In this document: positions 1-5,080 of the stretch, one piece after another
How the letters are laid out: every line of letters begins with the position of its first letter
Position numbering within the stretch: position 1 is the first letter of the stretch
Origin: Parachlamydiaceae bacterium
GTDB taxonomy: Bacteria > Chlamydiota > Chlamydiia > Chlamydiales > Parachlamydiaceae
Assembly: GCA_013815395.1 (NCBI GenBank)
Contig: JACDGH010000006.1
Location: 1 to 13,315, forward strand
DNA: 13,315 nt
Direction: 5' to 3'
The notes under the pieces: model-generated
The model's input: only the letters and a program-made list of their open reading frames with translations
Told to the model about the DNA's origin: nothing
Databases searched by the model: none
Program-made: the position numbers and the translations under genes

Positions 1-111
1 TCGATGATGACGTTAGTATGTGCTAGGTCACAGTGATCATGAACCGCCGTATACGGTTCCGTACGTACGGTGGTGTGAGAGGACGGGAGCGAAAGCTCCC
101 TCCTACTCGAT
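1..111 (+). mobile_element. Group II intron, 3' end (domains V and VI)
   Basis: Bases 41-74 fold as a group II intron domain V: ACCGCCGTA pairs with TACGGTGGT around a small terminal hairpin, and the opening GAACCGCC carries a CGC triad in the place of the commoner AGC, which I associate with bacterial class C (IIC) introns. Bases 81-111 form domain VI: GGACGGGAGC-GAAA-GCTCCCTCC followed by TACTCGAT, with the branch-point A in the TAC and an AT end at 110-111 that fits the AY 3' boundary. The first 33 bases read SMMTLVCARSQ-stop and could be the tail of the intron-encoded reverse transcriptase, but that is too short to prove. The rest of the intron lies outside the window. Domain V recognition is firm; the class and the exact end are inference. 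Confidence 0.8.
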
Positions 112-121
112 CCTTGGCTAG

Positions 122-210
122 GTGCGCCAAACCAAGGTAGCCGGGGCATATCTCCTCCTGCTTGCCACAAGTCAACAGGCTCTGAAATTAGAAAACGCTT
201 AAGGAGTCCT
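122..210 (+). mobile_element. Possible 5' end of a second group II intron (truncated)
   Basis: Ten bases after the end of the first intron the sequence GTGCGCC begins, matching the GUGYG consensus of a group II intron 5' end. About 75 bases on, AAACGCTTAAGGAGTCC resembles the AACGC..GG.GTCC element found early in domain I of bacterial introns. The resemblance stops at about 210, where AT-rich sequence unlike an intron begins. If correct, a copy was truncated and another intron ends just upstream of it. An alternative is ordinary 3' exon sequence with a chance hairpin (CCTTGG 112-117 pairing with CCAAGG 132-137). No reading frame is supported here. Confidence 0.4.
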
Positions 211-243
211 TTTTTGATAGATTAATCAACCTAGTACGTCATT

Positions 244-1329
244 TCATTTAAATAATGAATCAATGTTAATTTTGATTGCTGGTGTTATCTTAAAATATTT
301 AATTTGATCGTTGATTATTTGCTCGCCTAACCAATCAAATGATTGTTGGATGATATCAGGTCGTTTACGAACGTAATGGTCCATATTTGCAATTCGTAGG
401 TAAGTGATATCTGTCCCTGCAGCTTTTGCATTTTTAACAAATGCATCGCTAGATTCAATTATTGTGTCCTCAGCACCTGCAACAACCAAAAATGGAGTGC
501 GTATTTTTGGGTAATTGGGTTTAGGATACAAAATTGCATCCGCATGGTATTTGTAGGTCATATTTAAAAAATATTGATCAGGTGTAGGATTTTGCAATGT
601 GGCATCCATTTGCATTTCATAATGTTTCTTTGTTGTAATTGCTTCCAAACAGGTAGAACAATCACATATGTGAATATGGTGCGGGCATTCAGTATTATCA
701 ACAACTAAACGTTGTAAATAGACCCATACCTCTTCCTTCCATGACCAGTCTCCAGCGCCTGACCAATTAATAGTGGCAATCGTAATATCTGCATATTTTT
801 CTGTGAGTGCTGTAACGAGAGGACCGCCTTCTGAAACACCTAAGAAAATTAATTTTCCATTCCAACCATCGGGAGGGTGCAGTTTTAGGTGCTCAATGAC
901 GGTCTGATGATCTTCTAATCGTTGAGATCGTGTATAGTGCTCCATGAATTCTTGAATTTGAATGTTTTTTCCATCAATTCCCCATTGTTCCACCGTTAAG
1001 ACTGCAGTGCCTAAATCTATTAATTCCTGGAGAAAATAACGGTGAAAATGGATGATGCTTTCAATATGATCTTGGTCTGAAGAACCCCCACACATAATGA
1101 CAATAGGATAATTATTTGCCTGAGGTTTACTTAGGTAGTAAACAATATCAGGAGCGCTTTCAGAGATACGCTTTGTGGTAAATCTCGAAGAGGCAGGAAT
1201 TTCATAAGATGGCATTCCATTATCACCAAATTTATAAGGGGTAATTTCATTACCACTATTTGAAGCAATAATTGGACTGAAATGTAATATAATAGCCAGA
1301 TGCAAGAGAGCATAACGGAAATAGTTCAT
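244..1329 (-). CDS. Secreted alpha/beta hydrolase (BAAT/dienelactone-hydrolase-like)
   Basis: A 361-residue protein with an N-terminal signal peptide (hydrophobic stretch about residues 6-22, likely cleavage near IAS-N) and an alpha/beta hydrolase fold. The nucleophile elbow is GVSEGG (164-169, Ser166); the acid is probably Asp288 in GAEDT and the base His318 in MDHYV, so the catalytic triad appears complete. The CGG at 80-82 after a beta strand is a likely oxyanion region. A Cys-rich patch, HICDCSTC (220-227), sits in the cap region and could form disulfides after export or bind metal. The substrate cannot be read from the sequence; peptidase S9, acyl-CoA thioesterase (BAAT C-terminal) and dienelactone hydrolase types share this layout. 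It is the last gene of a three-gene operon and its ATG overlaps the stop of the regulator gene (ATGA), suggesting translational coupling. No hairpin terminator is visible after its stop. Confidence 0.8.
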   Translation of the reverse strand: MNYFRYALLHLAIILHFSPIIASNSGNEITPYKFGDNGMPSYEIPASSRFTTKRISESAPDIVYYLSKPQANNYPIVIMCGGSSDQDHIESIIHFHRYFLQELIDLGTAVLTVEQWGIDGKNIQIQEFMEHYTRSQRLEDHQTVIEHLKLHPPDGWNGKLIFLGVSEGGPLVTALTEKYADITIATINWSGAGDWSWKEEVWVYLQRLVVDNTECPHHIHICDCSTCLEAITTKKHYEMQMDATLQNPTPDQYFLNMTYKYHADAILYPKPNYPKIRTPFLVVAGAEDTIIESSDAFVKNAKAAGTDITYLRIANMDHYVRKRPDIIQQSFDWLGEQIINDQIKYFKITPAIKINIDSLFK

Positions 1330-1544
1330 TGATCTTCCTCTAAAGATTTAAATTCTAAGATGTCACCTGGTTGGCATTTCAAATGTTTGCAAATATTTGC
1401 TAAAGTTGAAAATCTTATGGCTTTGGCTTTCCCAGTTTTTAGTATTGATAAATTTTGAATGGTTATACCCACTAACACAGCTAAGTCTTGCATTTTCATT
1501 TTTCTCTTAGCCAACATCACATCAAGGTTAACAATAATACTCAA
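1326..1544 (-). CDS. Xre/Cro-type helix-turn-helix regulator, YozG-like
   Basis: A 72-residue DNA-binding protein that is one Cro/CI-type HTH domain. It has the form typical of the small regulators that accompany DUF2975 membrane proteins (the B. subtilis YozG type): an N-terminal strand with NLDVMLAKRKMK, the helix-turn-helix at about residues 17-40 (MQDLAVLVGIT..NLSILKTGKAKAIRF), then TLANICKHLKCQPGDILEF. The start is a TTG at 1542-1544, chosen because a strong Shine-Dalgarno AAGGAGAG lies 5 bases upstream; the next in-frame ATG (Met10) lacks this. It sits 11 bases after the DUF2975 gene and overlaps the hydrolase gene by 4 bases. It may regulate its own operon, but no operator is identifiable. 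Confidence 0.9.
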   Translation of the reverse strand: MSIIVNLDVMLAKRKMKMQDLAVLVGITIQNLSILKTGKAKAIRFSTLANICKHLKCQPGDILEFKSLEEDQ

Positions 1545-1549
1545 GTTAG

Positions 1550-1558
1550 CTCTCCTTA
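1550..1558 (-). promoter_or_regulatory. Shine-Dalgarno overlapping the upstream stop codon
   Basis: On the minus strand TAAGGAGAG contains both the TAA stop of the DUF2975 gene (1556-1558) and the AAGGAGAG ribosome-binding site for the TTG-initiated regulator, with a 5-base spacer to the start. This decides the TTG start and points to coupled translation. Confidence 0.8.
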
Positions 1559-2122
1559 TACTGTGAATTGTTGTTCATCATGAAGTTTACTAGCTTCCAG
1601 CATAACCCAGGAAATGACGATGACGAGCATTCCACAAAAGAGTGCTTCAATATTAGGAGAGCCAAAGCTCAAGCTAATATATCGGTGCCCAGGTGGATTT
1701 GCTAAAGTTACAGCAAGCACTACCATAAGATTACTTAAAGGTTGTGCAAGCAATGCATTTAAAAAAAATAACCATCCCAAATACCTATAATTGCGCGCAT
1801 TTATGGTGCTGAAAACATCACCTCTTTGATAATTTAGAAAAATTGATTTGAGAACGAATAGGCAAAGAAAAAAGGGCAAAAGTCCTATGCTTTGCGCTAA
1901 AAAACCAGTTGCTTTTGAAAGAAGTGACCAATGGATAGTGCTTAAATTAACGTACCCTTCTGGTGTCGAAATAGGTTTTTGTAAGAATCCTTCACCTATA
2001 AGATTTTTTATTAAATCAGATTCAATGAAAAGCCATTGAATGACTACAGATACTGGTAGATAGACTAATAATGTATTGAAAACATTTATAAGGTAACGAC
2101 TCACTCGTTGAATTTTATCCAC
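1556..2122 (-). CDS. DUF2975 family membrane protein
   Basis: A 188-residue integral membrane protein with four predicted transmembrane segments at about residues 11-33, 72-96, 113-140 and 157-176. Family features of DUF2975 are visible: the short loop YQRGDVFSTINARNYRYLG (98-116) between the second and third helices and the C-terminal LEASKLHDEQQFTV (175-188), which corresponds to the family's typical EEQxLTV tail. The start is GTG at 2120-2122, supported by AAAGGAG six bases upstream. DUF2975 proteins are commonly encoded beside a YozG-type Xre regulator, as here; the molecular role of the pair is not established. First gene of the operon. Confidence 0.85.
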   Translation of the reverse strand: MDKIQRVSRYLINVFNTLLVYLPVSVVIQWLFIESDLIKNLIGEGFLQKPISTPEGYVNLSTIHWSLLSKATGFLAQSIGLLPFFLCLFVLKSIFLNYQRGDVFSTINARNYRYLGWLFFLNALLAQPLSNLMVVLAVTLANPPGHRYISLSFGSPNIEALFCGMLVIVISWVMLEASKLHDEQQFTV

Positions 2123-2152
2123 ATTTGACTCCTTTAAAAGATATGTGGATAT

Positions 2153-2181
2153 ATCCTAACATTTATATAATTGCTAATCAA
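2153..2181 (-). promoter_or_regulatory. Candidate promoter of the DUF2975-Xre-hydrolase operon
   Basis: On the minus strand TTGATT (2181-2176) and TAGGAT (2158-2153) are separated by 17 bases, about 30 bases before the GTG start. Each hexamer matches the sigma-70 consensus at four of six positions. In such AT-rich sequence this is only suggestive. Confidence 0.35.
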
Positions 2182-2277
2182 TCATTTTTTATTGTTAATC
2201 GTTGAATAATTCATTCTTATCAAGTATTTATTTTTTTCTTAAGTCCTAAAAATGTCGGTGATTGGACCTTGGAAAAT

Positions 2278-2301
2278 AAGATTTCAAGAATTGAAAATCT
2301 T
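2278..2301. repeat. Imperfect inverted repeat upstream of the LRR gene
   Basis: AAGATTTCAA (2278-2287) pairs with TTGAAAATCTT (2291-2301) around a 3-base loop with one bulged base. It lies in the 274-base AT-rich gap between the divergent operons and about 95 bases before the LRR gene start. No T-run follows on the plus strand, so it is not a convincing terminator; it could be an operator or chance. Nothing else is recognisable in this gap. Confidence 0.3.
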
Positions 2302-2396
2302 GAATTATAGACTTTAATTTATTTAATTGAATTAATTCTTGTAAGAAATTAAAATTAAATTAAAGAGTATTATTTTTCATAACATAAGGTAAATAT

Positions 2397-4196
2397 ATGA
2401 GTGGATTATCACAATTATCTTCCTCTTCAGTACATTCATCTTTAGAACCGTACCAATTAACAAAAGATGAGTACCAAAAAAAATTGAAAGAGCTTTCTAA
2501 GCCTAGTGACGATTACATCGCAGATAACCATATAGTCAAGGCTGCAAATAAAATTCAATTAATTGCACAAAGGATTAAAGGTTTTTTAAATTTTGAAAAT
2601 AAAACTGATCCAATTAGGGTGTCTTATGAAATTTTCAAGTTTTTACAATATGGAGAAAGTCAAAATTATTTTGATGATAATTCAATTTTAGAATTAGTTA
2701 AAAAAATTAAAGAAAACTTAAATAGCAATTATGATTATCGTGAAATTCACTCTGATATTAATGATTATATAATTATTCCTCGGATAAAAAGTCATCCCAT
2801 AAAAATCTTTAAAAAAGATTTAAATAATCATGATCAAATCAAATTTGGTTTAAGAGTTTTTAAGTTTGCAAAAGAACACGATAAAGATTTAAAGAAAACT
2901 TGGTTGGAACAACTTCAAAATAAATTTAAAAAGCAAATTTCTTCAATTACGCAGAAGTTTCTTAATCTTTTTGGACATGTGAATGTATCAAGTGAGTTAC
3001 AAGATAAAGAGTCTATGCTGAGTAATATTCTTATTAATCTTAAAAAAAATGATCTAGATTCTGCTATAGAGTTATTTCGTAAATCTCAATTTAGGAATTT
3101 GAAAATTACAGATTTTGAGAGCATTTTAATTAATGGACAAATTGATTTTTTAATCGATCCAAAAATTATGAGTCAATTTTATTTAAGTTTAGCTAAAGAT
3201 AAGACTTTAGGTTTACAAAATGGTTTAGATTTTATTAAAATGGCAGCAATTTATGACGATCCCGGCAATATGCATTTTGAATGGATAAACAATGCGTTTA
3301 TTAATGATCATTTCGACGTCAATTATCAGCCATTCATTGACTATGTAAATTTTTTAGTAAGAGAAAAATCAGAGCAACTCATCGAAGGGCTTATACTACA
3401 ACCGAAGCAAGAGTTGGTTTGCGATCATTTGATTAAACTTTTCAAAGGCATGGATAAGAGCTCAGAAGGGCTTTCGCTTGTAAATTCAATTACAGCTCTC
3501 AAAACAATAGCTGCCAGTTTACGCGAAGGTGATGTAGAAAAGTTTAATTCCGTGACTAATCTAGTAACTAAAGATCATAAACACACCGAGCAACTATTAT
3601 TATATAATTCTTATATTCCTCTAAATATGGAAAAAGTACGACAAATTTCAAGTGTAGATGTTCGCTATCGCCTGCTTGCTTTAATAATCAGTCGCGATAA
3701 AATCCCTATGCAAACTCTCAGTCTTTCTCATGAAGAAATTTTTGAAATTGCCCCTTATCTAACATATTTTGAATGGGAAGGTGAATTACCTATGGACTAC
3801 TTATGTGGTCGAAGTGGCTCACTTGAAGAAATCTTAAAAAGGTGTCTCCTTCTTAAAACTTTAAAAATAATAAAATGTTCGATAAAAGAAATTCCTGATC
3901 TTCAAAAATGTGAATTTTTGAGCTGCATAAGTTGCGATGTGGAAAAGATCGAATCTCTTTCCAAATGTAAAAAATTAGAAATTAGGGGATGCAGAGATCT
4001 TCCACAGTTACCAGCTCTTCCTTGCTGTGAAAACTTTATCTGCTCTAGTAGCTCTATTATCATTATTCCAGAGCTTTCGAGTTGTATTTCTTTTTCTTGC
4101 CTAATGTGTAATAATGTGCGCTTTATCCCAGAGCTTCCTAATTGTCAAACCTTCGCGTGTATAGATTGCCCTGTTCAGCGTTACCAAAGCTTTTGA
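2397..4196 (+). CDS. Large protein of unknown N-terminus with C-terminal Cys-rich leucine-rich repeats (frame broken)
   Basis: A 599-residue reading frame starting at ATG 2397 after a modest ribosome-binding site (AAGG, 7 bases upstream). Residues 1 to about 480 are Lys/Asn/Ile-rich, apparently helical and soluble, with no signal peptide, membrane helix or recognised domain; a Ser-rich patch (SQLSSSSVHSS) opens the protein. From residue 486 it becomes a repeat domain with 19-20-residue units of the form xxFxCxxCPVxxIPELxxC, resembling the bacterial LPX-type leucine-rich repeat (LxxLxVxxNxLxxLPELP) with cysteines at several leucine/asparagine positions. LRR proteins of amoeba symbionts are often proposed host-facing effectors; that role here is inference. 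The frame ends at TGA 4194 only because of a one-base loss near 4179: the repeats continue in another frame to 4492, so the full protein would have been about 698 residues. The gene may be a recent pseudogene or may still make the truncated form. Base composition is more AT-rich than in the suf operon. Confidence 0.7.
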   Translation: MSGLSQLSSSSVHSSLEPYQLTKDEYQKKLKELSKPSDDYIADNHIVKAANKIQLIAQRIKGFLNFENKTDPIRVSYEIFKFLQYGESQNYFDDNSILELVKKIKENLNSNYDYREIHSDINDYIIIPRIKSHPIKIFKKDLNNHDQIKFGLRVFKFAKEHDKDLKKTWLEQLQNKFKKQISSITQKFLNLFGHVNVSSELQDKESMLSNILINLKKNDLDSAIELFRKSQFRNLKITDFESILINGQIDFLIDPKIMSQFYLSLAKDKTLGLQNGLDFIKMAAIYDDPGNMHFEWINNAFINDHFDVNYQPFIDYVNFLVREKSEQLIEGLILQPKQELVCDHLIKLFKGMDKSSEGLSLVNSITALKTIAASLREGDVEKFNSVTNLVTKDHKHTEQLLLYNSYIPLNMEKVRQISSVDVRYRLLALIISRDKIPMQTLSLSHEEIFEIAPYLTYFEWEGELPMDYLCGRSGSLEEILKRCLLLKTLKIIKCSIKEIPDLQKCEFLSCISCDVEKIESLSKCKKLEIRGCRDLPQLPALPCCENFICSSSSIIIIPELSSCISFSCLMCNNVRFIPELPNCQTFACIDCPVQRYQSF

Positions 4197-4471
4197 ACTG
4201 TCAAAAATTCAATTGTGCGTTTTGCCCAGTGAAAGAGTTACCAGAGCTTTTAAAATGTCAAGACTTCAATTGTGAAAATACTCCAGTTCAGAAATTTCCC
4301 GAGCTTCTAAATTGTACTTTCTTTGCTTGTGCAGATTGTCCAATTGAACTAATTGCCCAAACTCTTCCTAAATGTCAGTCTTTCAGTTGCTATAAGTGTC
4401 CCATTAAAAAGATTCCAGAACTTCCAGTATGTAAATTATTTGTTTGTTCTGGTTGTCCTAATGTTGCAGAT
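3852..4471 (+). repeat. Eleven tandem Cys-rich LRR-like units
   Basis: Units of 19-20 codons, read across the frameshift. Examples are ISFSCLMCNNVRFIPELPNC, QTFACIDCPVQRLPKLLNC, QKFNCAFCPVKELPELLKC, QDFNCENTPVQKFPELLNC and QSFSCYKCPIKKIPELPVC. The first units (from LKTLKIIKC, residue 486) are more diverged; the middle ones are the most alike, as expected of expansion by internal duplication. The period and the LPEL core fit leucine-rich repeats, but CxxCP occupies the place of the usual asparagine turn. Confidence 0.8.
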
Positions 4472-4492
4472 AAGAAATTAGGTTTTGATTGA
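4181..4492 (+). pseudogene. Detached C-terminal part of the LRR protein, shifted frame
   Basis: From TTA at 4181 the repeats resume in the frame one base back: LPKLLNC, then four more full units and a final degenerate one ending CSGCPNVADKKLGFD at TGA 4490-4492. Neighbouring units have a full codon between CAG and the TTA/TTT, where this one has only CG (4179-4180), so one base was lost. A start at ATG 4142 has no ribosome-binding site and would begin inside the preceding unit, so independent translation is unlikely. No slippery heptamer is present, which argues against programmed frameshifting; sequencing error remains possible. Confidence 0.75.
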
Positions 4493-4521
4493 TCATTATA
4501 TATATATATAATTTTAATGAA

Positions 4522-4664
4522 TAGGCCTAAAAATCCATACTTTTTAATTTTTCTTCTGATGTCCATTGATAATAAATATCTATCACTTCCGGGGGAGTTT
4601 TAATCTTAGGCAATGCTTTTTTTTCAAGTGTCACATCTTTTAAGTAAGCTTCTAAAGATTCAAC
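4522..4664 (-). pseudogene. Decayed third copy of the ASCH-domain gene (C-terminal part)
   Basis: On the minus strand this reads ESLEAYLKDVTLEKKALP, then KIKTPPEVIDIYYQWTSEEK, closely matching ESLETYLEDVTLEKALP and DIKTLEEAIDIYYQWTSEEK of the ASCH gene at 6870-7208. The first half, including the start codon and the G-x-K-x-x-E-x-R motif, is gone; a TAA lies just upstream in frame. Near the end a run of six A in the intact gene is five here, shifting the frame and giving TAG instead of the conserved GFLGIFVKP tail. Three extra A add one Lys. It is nearer the 6870 copy than the 7284 copy. Confidence 0.9.
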
Positions 4665-4752
4665 AATTTACCTTTGTGCTCGATGCTTGTGTCTTATATC
4701 CTGCACCATTAATTGATCTATTGATTGAATTAGCTATCAAGAGAATGTTTCG

Positions 4753-4815
4753 TGGTAGATAGACTAATAGAATTCATGATGAGTAGATTAGAAACTTGCT
4801 GATTTAAAACTATTT
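4753..4815 (-). pseudogene. Possible DUF2975 gene fragment
   Basis: A 17-base exact match (4753-4769) to the DUF2975 gene (2054-2070) encodes the same LLVYLP. Upstream in that frame the minus strand reads KISKFLIYSS-stop-ILLVYLP against QRVSRYLINVFNTLLVYLP of the intact protein. The match is short, contains a stop and fades downstream, so it could be chance. Confidence 0.25.
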
Positions 4816-4914
4816 GTATTACTTTCTTCGGTCAAAAATATTCGACAAAGGCTTAAAAAACCACCAATTTCTGCCATCCAGTATTTATCCATATTGTTTC
4901 CACACATTCCTCAA

Positions 4915-4974
4915 ACAATTTCGGTTCTTGGGAATTATGCCGACGTCGGCATAATTCCCAAGAACCACAATTTC
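4915..4974. mobile_element. 44-bp perfect palindrome with 8-bp target-site duplication (abutting terminal repeats)
   Basis: Bases 4923-4966 are a perfect inverted repeat with 22-base arms and no spacer; the left arm starts GGTTCTTGGGAA and the centre is CGAC|GTCG. Immediately outside, ACAATTTC is present on both sides (4915-4922 and 4967-4974). Perfect ends flanked by a direct repeat is the signature of transposition, and here the two terminal repeats meet with nothing between them. The GG start and 8-bp duplication fit families such as ISL3 or IS6, but the family cannot be fixed without the parent element. No T-run follows either arm, so it is not a normal terminator. Confidence 0.75.
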
Positions 4975-5018
4975 CATTCTAAAGCAATATGAAGATCTCA
5001 TTTAGTAATTGGCTTATG

Positions 5019-5047
5019 TTGACAATGATATAAAAAATTAATATAAT
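5019..5047 (+). promoter_or_regulatory. Consensus sigma-70 promoter of the serine hydrolase gene
   Basis: TTGACA (5019-5024), 17-base spacer, TATAAT (5042-5047): both hexamers are perfect consensus and the spacing is optimal. Transcription would start near 5054, leaving a leader of roughly 27 bases before the ATG at 5081. Confidence 0.85.
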
Positions 5048-5080
5048 AATGCGCCATTAAATTAAACACGGTGACGTAAG

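Larger units (their letters stand above)
4493..5080. other. 588-base intergenic stretch of gene remnants and a mini-element
   Basis: No intact gene is supported. In order it holds a (TA)7 run at 4497-4510, a decayed ASCH gene copy (4522-4664), a possible DUF2975 fragment (about 4753-4815), a 44-bp perfect palindrome with flanking 8-bp repeats (4915-4974), and the promoter of the serine hydrolase gene (5019-5047). A 39-codon open frame on the minus strand (4788-4907, starting MCGNNMDKYW) has no visible ribosome-binding site and no family I recognise; it is probably chance or a further scrap. Confidence 0.6.

Noticed and set aside
190..230. Terminator near the hydrolase 3' end (TTGAT/ATCAA hairpin beside a T-run)
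   Set aside because: On the minus strand the hairpin is followed by A-rich, not T-rich, sequence, and the stem is only five base pairs.
1848..2039. Plus-strand open frame opposite the DUF2975 gene
   Set aside because: It lies fully within a membrane-protein gene that shows family motifs and has no start signal of its own.
4170..4200. Programmed -1 frameshifting in the LRR gene
   Set aside because: The switch point (CAG CGT TAC) is not a slippery heptamer, and no upstream Shine-Dalgarno or strong downstream structure is evident; a one-base loss is simpler.
3852..4471. CRISPR array or DNA-level tandem repeat
   Set aside because: The periodicity is of about 57-60 bases with conservation only at the protein level; there are no identical repeats with distinct spacers.
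4923..4966. Palindrome as a rho-independent terminator
   Set aside because: There is no T-run after either arm, the arms meet with no loop, and the flanking octamer repeats are better explained by transposition.
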